Made by a program: the position numbers and the translations under genes. Below are positions 56,911 through 64,000 of a DNA stretch of 64,000 bases, piece after piece. The notes under the pieces are model-generated. The model had not been told where the DNA came from, did not search any database, and saw nothing but the letters and a program-made list of their open reading frames with translations. Every line of letters starts with the position of its first letter. Position 1 is the stretch's first letter. Origin of the DNA: Bacillota bacterium (GTDB taxonomy: Bacteria > Bacillota > Clostridia > Christensenellales > Aristaeellaceae); contig JAFADG010000032.1 in NCBI GenBank assembly GCA_023425025.1, positions 79,080 through 143,079 of the forward strand, in the 5' to 3' direction.

Positions 56911-57936
56911 TTGCTCCTTCAGTGGTATGACCAAAATAAGCGAACGCTGCCCTGGCGCGACATAGACGACCCTTACGCCACATGGATTTCGGAAATTATG
57001 CTGCAGCAAACGCGGGTGGAAACAGTCCTTTCCTATTTCCCGCGCTTTATGGCTCTATTTCCTACGGTTGAGGCCCTGGCATCAGCCCCGGAGCAGGATC
57101 TGTTGAAAGCCTGGGAGGGCCTTGGCTATTACAGCCGTGCCCGCAACCTGCAAAAGGCTGCCAGGCAGATCGTGAATTCGTTTGGCGGGCAGCTTCCGCA
57201 TACGACAGCGGAATTATCGGCCCTCTCCGGCATTGGCCCGTATACGGCCGGCGCCATCGCCAGCATTGCCTTTTCCGTAAGGACGCCGGCTGTGGACGGC
57301 AATGTGATGCGCGTTGTCAGCCGCCTGAAAGGCATTCGGGAGGATATCGGCATTCCCAGCGTATCAAAGCGCCTATATGAAGAAGCCGCGGCCCTGGTCC
57401 CCGAGGACAGGCCCGGCGATTTCAACCAGGCGATGATGGACCTTGGCGCCACGGTTTGCACCCCCGGCACCCCTGCCTGCGAAAAATGCCCTCTTGCCGG
57501 CTGCTGTGACGCCTATGCAGCCGGTGACGCCGATCTTCTGCCCGTAAAGCTAAAGGCCAGCGCCCCCAAACAAGTAGCCATGGGTGTCGGCCTTGTCATT
57601 GCTGATCAGCATGTTCTTGTTCAACAGCGGCAGGAAAAGCTATTGGGCGGCCTGTGGGTGTTTGTGCTGCTGGAGGATGGCGGCACGCCCAAGGCCATGA
57701 AGGCACACTTGCGTTCCCTTGGTTTGAGCGCCAATTACCAGGGCGATTTGGGCGAAGCCAGGCATGTCTTTACCCACAGGGTATGGAACATGCGCCTGAT
57801 GCATTTTACCGCTGCCGGCGCTGCCCCGGTCAAGGATGCCCGCTGGATATCCCTAGATGAACTGAACAAGCTACCCTTCCCTACCGCCATGAAGGCGGCA
57901 AAAAAGGCCACGGAAAAGCTGCTTGGCACACCATAA
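56911..57936 (+). CDS. mutY: A/G-specific adenine glycosylase
   Basis: A base-excision enzyme that removes adenine opposite 8-oxoguanine. Catalytic residues lie in EIMLQQTRV (Glu) and PAVDGNVMRV (Asp), around the helix-hairpin-helix SALSGIGPYTAGAIA. The 4Fe-4S cluster cysteines follow C-x6-C-x2-C-x5-C (CTPGTPACEKCPLAGCC). A C-terminal Nudix-like domain contains HVFTHRVWNMRL. From the TTG at 56911 it is 341 residues, but homology-like sequence (ISFQASIAPL) extends to 56884, where the ribosome binding site points to an ATC codon. The true N-terminus is therefore probably 9 residues longer. Confidence 0.93.
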   Translation: MLLQWYDQNKRTLPWRDIDDPYATWISEIMLQQTRVETVLSYFPRFMALFPTVEALASAPEQDLLKAWEGLGYYSRARNLQKAARQIVNSFGGQLPHTTAELSALSGIGPYTAGAIASIAFSVRTPAVDGNVMRVVSRLKGIREDIGIPSVSKRLYEEAAALVPEDRPGDFNQAMMDLGATVCTPGTPACEKCPLAGCCDAYAAGDADLLPVKLKASAPKQVAMGVGLVIADQHVLVQQRQEKLLGGLWVFVLLEDGGTPKAMKAHLRSLGLSANYQGDLGEARHVFTHRVWNMRLMHFTAAGAAPVKDARWISLDELNKLPFPTAMKAAKKATEKLLGTP

Positions 57937-57947
57937 CGGTTGTGCCT

Positions 57948-58682
57948 CTACTGCCTGTCCCGCAGAAAGCCGCCGATTTCAAAATGCCTTTTTCCGTCAT
58001 GATACCCGAACAAGCTGAACGCGTCGCCATTTAGCGCAAGCGCAAGCTTTACCTCCTGGTCCGGACGGACCTCCGCATCATAATTGATGCACACGGAAGC
58101 CAGACATCTCTTTTCCAGCACCTCCCACCCCAGGGCATCGCACAGCCAGTCCATATACCTGGCATTGTTTACATGAAAATTTACATCCAAATCCGTGTAG
58201 GCCGGTTGGCGGATGGCTTCCGTCTCCAATCCCCCCGCCTCCATCACTGTCGCGGGCAGTCCCATGGGTGGCGTAAGATCACTGTTATCCGGGATCAAAG
58301 GAAGCACCACGTCAGGCGGCGCCATTTTGCGGGTGCTGATATCCAGCAGAACCCACAGGCTGCAGGCATAACCCAGCCGGTTCCCCTGTTCATCTTTGAA
58401 CACAAAGTATCTGGGAAAGAACCAGCGCCGGTTTTTCACCGGAAAGGTTTCCACCGTCACCCGGTCGCCGATGCGCGGGTATTTCTCCATCTGCACCTCG
58501 ACCCTGGAAAGCACCCACACGATGCCCTTTTCAATCAGAACATCCCGCCCGCAGCCCAATAAGTGGGAATGCATGCCGCTTGCCTCCTGCATGGCTTCAA
58601 AGATGGCGCTTGGCCGCCAGGTTCCCATAAAATCACAGTTGCTGGTGCGCAGAAGCATTTCTTCCTGATACGTCTTTTGCAT
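57948..58682 (-). CDS. acyl-ACP thioesterase
   Basis: A 244-residue double hot-dog thioesterase that releases free fatty acids from acyl-ACP. The first half has MGTWRPSAIFEAMQEASGMH and FPVKNRRWFFPRYFVF. The second half has the catalytic-type NFHVNNARYMDWLCDALG (Asn/His region). The family is bacterial Acyl-ACP_TE, related to plant FatA. It begins 3 bases after the stop of the Nudix gene behind GGGGGGATG, so the two are co-transcribed. Confidence 0.9.
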   Translation of the reverse strand: MQKTYQEEMLLRTSNCDFMGTWRPSAIFEAMQEASGMHSHLLGCGRDVLIEKGIVWVLSRVEVQMEKYPRIGDRVTVETFPVKNRRWFFPRYFVFKDEQGNRLGYACSLWVLLDISTRKMAPPDVVLPLIPDNSDLTPPMGLPATVMEAGGLETEAIRQPAYTDLDVNFHVNNARYMDWLCDALGWEVLEKRCLASVCINYDAEVRPDQEVKLALALNGDAFSLFGYHDGKRHFEIGGFLRDRQ

Positions 58683-58685
58683 GGA

Positions 58686-59198
58686 TCATCCCCCCGCCTG
58701 TACCTTCGTTTTCAAAAAATCAAACAGCTCATCAAAGTAAGACAGCCGCCACCATGTAGCCGGATTGCTTGCCTCCTCTTTAAGCTGTGCAAGCGTCACC
58801 CAGCGCACCGACTCCACCTCTTCTTTTTGCAAATGGAATGCTTCCGCCGGGATATCCTGGCGCACAAACCAAATATCCTTATGATAGTTCCGCCGCGTAT
58901 GGGAAAACGCAATCTCCGCATGCTTAAGCTCCGGAGCAACGCCCAGTTCTTCCGTCATCTCCCGGATAAAAGCCTGTGTGCTGTCTTCCCCCGCAACAGC
59001 GGCGCCGCCTGTGCAGCACCATAAGCCCGGGCCGGTTTCCTTTTCCATGGACCGCTTTTGCAAAAGCATTTCGTCTTTTGCATTCATGACCCATATATCG
59101 ACAACCAGGTGGTATTCCCCTTCTGCCAGTACACTGCCCCGGATAGCGGTTCCGCCCGTTCTCTTCCTATCCTTATCATATACATCCCATATTTCCAT
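58686..59198 (-). CDS. Nudix hydrolase
   Basis: A 170-residue pyrophosphohydrolase with an intact Nudix box (G-x5-E-x7-REMTEELGV, in GGAAVAGEDSTQAFIREM). The N-terminus EIWDVYDKDRKRTGGTAIRG is of the isopentenyl-diphosphate-isomerase-like or YfcD subgroup. The substrate is unknown. The ATG follows AGAGGGAA. It is the first gene of a pair with the thioesterase. Confidence 0.9.
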   Translation of the reverse strand: MEIWDVYDKDRKRTGGTAIRGSVLAEGEYHLVVDIWVMNAKDEMLLQKRSMEKETGPGLWCCTGGAAVAGEDSTQAFIREMTEELGVAPELKHAEIAFSHTRRNYHKDIWFVRQDIPAEAFHLQKEEVESVRWVTLAQLKEEASNPATWWRLSYFDELFDFLKTKVQAGG

Positions 59199-59437
59199 GC
59201 GATTCCCTCTGTCTTTACTGTTTTCTGCCTTTTATTGTATGGCTTTTATTACGGGATGGCAATCGGCAGATTTCATAATCTTTTTCCACTCCAGTAGATG
59301 CAGAGCCTTTGCGATCCCCTGTCTGCTTAACGATGATCCTTATCGCTCTGCGCGGCAGATAACACATTCATCACACGGCCATTACAATCTCTTTATATAC
59401 TGATAAAGGGTAAATATAATACAAAGGATATGCTTCT

Positions 59438-61192
59438 ATGAGTCAGCTTGAGGCAGAATACAGCCTGAAAGCGCAGTTCTATACCATACTTGCTACCAGG
59501 CAGATTCGTACCGTCTTTCAGCCGATTATATCCTTGACCGACGGATCCGTCTTTGGATATGAAGCCCTGAGCCGCGGCCCGAAAGGCTCGGAAATGGAAA
59601 GCCCCGCAATGCTTTTTTCGTATGCCCAGAAGTACAACAAGCTGTGGGAATTGGAGCTTTTGTGCCGCTCCAAGGCCATTGAAACGGTTCGTGCGCATCA
59701 GGCACATATCCGGCTGTTCTTAAACGTAAACCCCAATATCATGCGCGATCCGAAATTCATACAGGGGTTCACGAAGGATTACTTGAGCCAGTACTCCATC
59801 AATCCCGAAAATGTGATATTCGAGATCACCGAAAACGAAGCCATCAACAATCTTTCCGATTTTCTGCAGACCATTCGCAATTACAAGGATCAAAACTACA
59901 AAATCGCCATCGATGACGCGGGCGCCGGCTACTCCGGCTTGAATCTGATTTCCGATGTATGCCCTCACTTTATTAAAATTGATATGAACCTGATCCGCGA
60001 TATCGATAAGGATGTGACCAAGCAATCCCTGGTCAAGAGCATGGCTGAATTTGCCTCCCTTTCCCATACCTATCTGATCGCCGAGGGAATTGAGACGGAG
60101 AATGAGCTTTTGAAACTCATTGATATCGGCATCCATTATGGGCAAGGATTTCTGATACAAAAACCGAACGAGGCATTTCTGCCTATCAGCGATGCTGTCG
60201 TGCAGCTGATCATGCAAGCGGAACAAAACAAAAAGAATATCCTTTGCAACAGGCTTTGCGATATCCACATCGGCAGCATTTCCAGGCCGCTGAAAACCAT
60301 CAGTATCGATACCCTGGTCGATCATATCCTCGACATGATGAAAAAGGACGGCACGCTGCCCGGCTTTTGCATCATCAACAACGGCTCCGTGATCGGGGTG
60401 ATCACCCGCAATGACATGTTCCGCTATATTTCCGACAAATACGGTTATACCCTATACGCCAACAAGCCGATCAGCGTGATCATGAGCAGGGATTTTTTGT
60501 GCGTGGATTATCAAAGCAGCATCGCGTCCGTAGCAAAAAAGGCAATGAACCGTCACCCTGACAAAATCTATGATTTTATCACCATACTGAAAGAGGACAA
60601 ATACCGGGGCATCGTCACCGTCAAGGATCTGCTGGAGAAAACCATCGAGATCGAGGTCATCAACGCAAAGCATCTGAATCCGCTGTCGGAGCTGCCCGGA
60701 AATCTGCTGATTGAAAAGCAGCTGGAATCGTGCATTGCCTCGGCTTCCAATTATACGGTGCTTTATTTTGATATCAACAAGTTCAAGAGCTACAACGATG
60801 TCTATGGTTTTGAAAACGGTGACAGGCTGATCAAGTGCCTGGCCAAAATACTCAAGGACCACATACCCAAAACGGACTTTATCGGCCATATCGGCGGGGA
60901 TGATTTTATTGCCATACTCTCCGGCTGTGAGCCAACCGCATTGTGCGAAAAGATCATTGAGGAGTTTGACGCGGCCGCGCGGCTGTTCTTCAACAAAAAC
61001 GATTTGGATAAGGGTTATATTGTCGCCCTGAACAGAAACGGGGTCGAAGAAAAGTTTCCGCTCCTGTCCATTTCCATCGCCGGCATATCCAGCTGCCGGT
61101 ACGAGACCATCTTTGAGCTTTCCGAAAACCTGGCCAGGCTGAAAAAGGCGTGCAAGCAGCAGCGGGGCAGCGGATATCTGCTGGAGCGGTGA
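59438..61192 (+). CDS. cyclic-di-GMP signalling protein (EAL-CBS-GGDEF)
   Basis: A 584-residue cytosolic protein with no membrane segment. The N-terminal EAL phosphodiesterase domain (about 20-255) keeps the catalytic motifs: YEALSRGP (Glu42), NVNPNI, EITENEA, DDAGAGYSGL, KIDMNLI, AEGIETE and QGFLIQ. Two CBS domains (about 275-400) could sense a nucleotide. The C-terminal GGDEF-like domain reads GGDDF at 486-490, a degenerate active site, so cyclase activity is doubtful; it may bind GTP. The likely net activity is c-di-GMP breakdown tuned by CBS ligands. The ATG follows AAAGGATA. Confidence 0.92.
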   Translation: MSQLEAEYSLKAQFYTILATRQIRTVFQPIISLTDGSVFGYEALSRGPKGSEMESPAMLFSYAQKYNKLWELELLCRSKAIETVRAHQAHIRLFLNVNPNIMRDPKFIQGFTKDYLSQYSINPENVIFEITENEAINNLSDFLQTIRNYKDQNYKIAIDDAGAGYSGLNLISDVCPHFIKIDMNLIRDIDKDVTKQSLVKSMAEFASLSHTYLIAEGIETENELLKLIDIGIHYGQGFLIQKPNEAFLPISDAVVQLIMQAEQNKKNILCNRLCDIHIGSISRPLKTISIDTLVDHILDMMKKDGTLPGFCIINNGSVIGVITRNDMFRYISDKYGYTLYANKPISVIMSRDFLCVDYQSSIASVAKKAMNRHPDKIYDFITILKEDKYRGIVTVKDLLEKTIEIEVINAKHLNPLSELPGNLLIEKQLESCIASASNYTVLYFDINKFKSYNDVYGFENGDRLIKCLAKILKDHIPKTDFIGHIGGDDFIAILSGCEPTALCEKIIEEFDAAARLFFNKNDLDKGYIVALNRNGVEEKFPLLSISIAGISSCRYETIFELSENLARLKKACKQQRGSGYLLER

Positions 61193-61224
61193 GTATTATC
61201 ACTGCGTGTTTCTTTCCAATGGGT

Positions 61225-62928
61225 TCATTTTGATTTACCACGGCAGATCTTTTCTAGCGCCGCGCGCAACTCGTCCTGAAATGCCGGCTTCCGTGGATAT
61301 GATGCCTGGAGTTCCAAAATCATGTCTTTTGCAAGGCCAACACCGCATGTGCGCCCATAAGAGATGATTTGCTTGCAAACATTCTGGTAAGCATTGCGCT
61401 CGAAAGCACTGGAAGCGTTGTGCAGCAGCGCTTTCCGGAAAAGCGTGTGAACTTCGTTTTTATAGTCTGAAAGCAAGTATGTATATAAAGAAAAAATGCT
61501 GTGCGGGAATTTTTGGACATAAGCCAGAATCCGCGGCCTGTCTTCCTCTTGCATAATGATTTGCAAATATGCATAATGAAGGGGCTCGCTGCTTTTTAGA
61601 CATTCCAGCAGCTTTTCCCGTTTTTCCATCCATTCACCTGCCGAATAGAGCGGCTTCAGCTTGTCATAATACTCTTTTTGACCATCCAACAGAAGCTCCT
61701 CTCCCAGGGTGCGCTGGGAATCAATATCATTCATTCGTCCATAGACTTCGTAGCGGCGCTCCTTCCAGCGTTTTGCGATTCCGTGATAGTTCTCTGCGCT
61801 TTCTTCCCCCTTCAGGCATAACGACAATGCCTCCTGAAACTGCTTCCTTTCGAGGTGGGACAAGAAAACCTGCAAGCGGAGATCATCGCTTTCCATATGG
61901 CAAAACGCGAATTGCAATGCATGCTCTTCACCTCCCCAACGCTTAAGCATCTCAAAATATGCCTTTTGCGCATTCTCTCTGGCATAACGTCTCGAATAAC
62001 ACTCTTCGCCGTTACTGATCTCCATATCGCGTTCTTGCAGCGCCATAATAGGCGGACGTAGGGACGGAAAATGATCCGCGATTTTGACGCATATATCAAT
62101 CAGGCACTCGTTCCAGTGATCCCATCCCTGGAACAGGGACGATTCCGCCGCAGTCATCAGACGATGAAAGAATACGGTCTGTTTCTCCTTGTCCTGATGG
62201 CTTACCCAATTTTCATACAGAACGTCAATATGCCCCAGACAGCCTTCTATAACGCTGCCAACTTGACCATCAGAATCGTCGCCACATTCAAGGAGCTTCA
62301 TAACCTCCTCAATTACCATGAGGGCAAAGTCAAGCGTATGCGAAAAGCTGTGTGCGGAAATCATCTCCTCAATATGCTCAAGCGCTCTCTCAGCGCCGCG
62401 CAAAGCGGCAGGCATGTGGCGATAAGACACAAAACCGCTCTCCATATGATTCCGAATCGAAATTCGGATCAGTTGTCGATATGTTTTGATATCATCTTCC
62501 TTGGGACTGACACGCGCCCGCAGCCAGCTGTTTACCTCTGGGAACGCTCCGGCAGCCTCCTGCAGAAGCGAAATCAGGAAACCGGGAGAAAACGCATGCA
62601 ATGCCTCTGTAGATAAAGGATCAATAGCTCTTTGACGGTTAGTTTTCCTGCCCTTTGTCCGTAGACACCGGTTCTGTATCGCGAATAGCACGGCCACTGT
62701 ATGTTTACAATACGGGGCATTCCAATAGGGACAATCGCAGGAATAATCTGCGCATCGGTCATCGGAAAGAGTGACTGTCACGGTGTAGTCCTCGGAACCT
62801 TTGACAGTTGCGACAAATTCCCCGGGTGAAGTTTCCTCAAGTTCTGTCACTCGATTTTTATCGAAATATGTTTTGCCGCGTTCAGTGATTATTTCATCAA
62901 AATCCTGAAGTAAGAAATCCAGATCCAC
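61225..62928 (-). CDS. SWIM zinc-finger protein of unknown function
   Basis: A 567-residue protein. The SWIM motif CxCx7CxH is at Cys64, Cys66, Cys74 and His76 (SCDCPYWNAPYCKHTVAVL) near the N-terminus, after a RGKTYFDKNRV segment that usually precedes it. The remaining 470 residues are helical, with repeat-like character (TPR-type), and contain no catalytic motif that I recognise. SWIM domains bind DNA or proteins and often accompany SNF2 helicases, but none is adjacent; the SNF2 gene at 11.8 kb lacks SWIM. The start is GTG after AGGAGGAAGC. Base composition is more AT-rich than most neighbours. Confidence 0.82.
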   Translation of the reverse strand: MDLDFLLQDFDEIITERGKTYFDKNRVTELEETSPGEFVATVKGSEDYTVTVTLSDDRCADYSCDCPYWNAPYCKHTVAVLFAIQNRCLRTKGRKTNRQRAIDPLSTEALHAFSPGFLISLLQEAAGAFPEVNSWLRARVSPKEDDIKTYRQLIRISIRNHMESGFVSYRHMPAALRGAERALEHIEEMISAHSFSHTLDFALMVIEEVMKLLECGDDSDGQVGSVIEGCLGHIDVLYENWVSHQDKEKQTVFFHRLMTAAESSLFQGWDHWNECLIDICVKIADHFPSLRPPIMALQERDMEISNGEECYSRRYARENAQKAYFEMLKRWGGEEHALQFAFCHMESDDLRLQVFLSHLERKQFQEALSLCLKGEESAENYHGIAKRWKERRYEVYGRMNDIDSQRTLGEELLLDGQKEYYDKLKPLYSAGEWMEKREKLLECLKSSEPLHYAYLQIIMQEEDRPRILAYVQKFPHSIFSLYTYLLSDYKNEVHTLFRKALLHNASSAFERNAYQNVCKQIISYGRTCGVGLAKDMILELQASYPRKPAFQDELRAALEKICRGKSK

Positions 62929-63149
62929 TGCTTCCTCCTATTGTCCGTAAGCCGCATAAAAAGTTTCACGGTACACATGCCGTTGCAAAATGCCTATATT
63001 TTATTATACGCAGGAAAATCTTGCGTAACAAGATCTTTCGTATTATTCTGTGTTTTGCCAGTCTGCTCAACGTCAGGCATGAAATTTGATGCAGTGATGT
63101 TACCGGCAAAGTGCAACAGAATTTTGCAGTAGGAATGCAAATCAAAATG

Positions 63150-63184
63150 TAAAAAAGAGCACCTAATTACTCAGATGCTCTTTG
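63150..63184 (-). terminator. rRNA operon terminator
   Basis: On the minus strand AAAGAGCATC pairs with GGTGCTCTTT and is followed by TTTT, just past the 5S gene. Confidence 0.85.
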
Positions 63185-63190
63185 ATTGGA

Positions 63191-63307
<117 letters not shown>

Positions 63308-63400
63308 AATTGTAACAACTGTGTTCAGCGGCACTGGAGGTTGCTTTGGAGATACTTCTCCTGAAGCTTCCCAGTGTTGCTCTTTTTTGTTTCAGGGTTT

Positions 63401-63498
63401 CTTGCCCGGCCGGCTCTATCTGCGCGCTGGTTCGCTGTCGCTCCCATCGCTTGTTTCGCCGGCTTCGTCCGCTTTGCTTCATCCGCCACCGGCGGCGC
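63401..63498 (-). repeat. dispersed repeat copy inside the 23S-5S spacer
   Basis: On the minus strand this starts GCGCCGCCGGTGGCGGATGA and continues through GAAGCCGGCGAAACAAGC and GAGCGACAGCGAACCAG to ATAGAGCCGGCCGGGCAAG. It is homologous to 5823-5920 and 54382-54475. It lies between the 5S and 23S genes, so it is transcribed and probably removed during rRNA processing. Open frames through it are not genes. Confidence 0.65.
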
Positions 63499-63611
63499 AA
63501 AGCTCCCGAACCCTGACAACTGCACACTTGGAGAAAGAAAGCTGACCTTGTTGTTTTCTTGTTCTTCAATTGATCGTCAGTTTTAGCGACATGTCTTTAC
63601 GACATGAAATC

Positions 63612-64000
<389 letters not shown>

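Overview
This 64 kb window comes from a GC-rich, spore-forming member of the Bacillota, most likely class Clostridia. The evidence is spoIVA, the sporulation-type protease lonB, a T-box leader on ileS, a CIRCE element on groESL, an HPr kinase, and a SCIFF thioether peptide with its radical SAM maturase. Most of the window is ordinary chromosomal housekeeping DNA. I see no prophage, no complete insertion sequence and no CRISPR array. The right edge holds the 5S gene and the 3' end of a 23S gene of an rRNA operon read on the minus strand.

Layout. 0-9.6 kb, minus strand: the protein quality-control cluster tig, clpP, clpX, lonB, lon (lon is cut by the window edge). A secreted phosphatase on the plus strand splits it. 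9.7-18.2 kb: a LysM protein, a minus-strand operon of small nuclease, SNF2 helicase and MFS exporter, an L,D-transpeptidase, an LCP cell-wall ligase and a cation diffusion transporter. 18.3-28.9 kb, plus strand: T-box and ileS, an RNA methyltransferase-like gene, an RluA-type pseudouridine synthase, tgt, yajC, a small membrane protein, the SCIFF peptide and maturase, and an HtrA protease. 29-31.5 kb: an MFS transporter overlapping its ArsR-type regulator. 31.5-33 kb: spoIVA. 33.1-36 kb looks most like accessory DNA: two divergent XRE genes, a GNAT acetyltransferase and a TetR-SDR pair.

36-46.7 kb: a secreted MBL/lamin-tail protein, a DapB-like dehydrogenase, an encapsulin with its ferritin cargo, a nitroreductase, tadA, hisC, a HAD phosphatase, hprK, a ROK glucokinase and asnS. 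46.8-59.2 kb: an AraC regulator, a cysteine-rich protein, a UbiB kinase with a phasin-like partner, rmuC, recR, ybaB, an adhesin-like protein, groEL, groES, mutY, an acyl-ACP thioesterase and a Nudix hydrolase. 59.4-64 kb: an EAL-CBS-GGDEF protein, a SWIM-domain protein and the rRNA genes.

The features most worth a second look are: a family of related intergenic repeats near 5.8, 54.4 and 63.4 kb (the last inside the 23S-5S spacer), with a companion hairpin module near 5.9 and 21.8-22.0 kb; a SCIFF peptide with seven cysteines and a long tail; the nuclease-SNF2-MFS operon; the encapsulin iron store; a mutY gene whose best start position reads ATC; and a terminator that contains the next gene's ribosome binding site.
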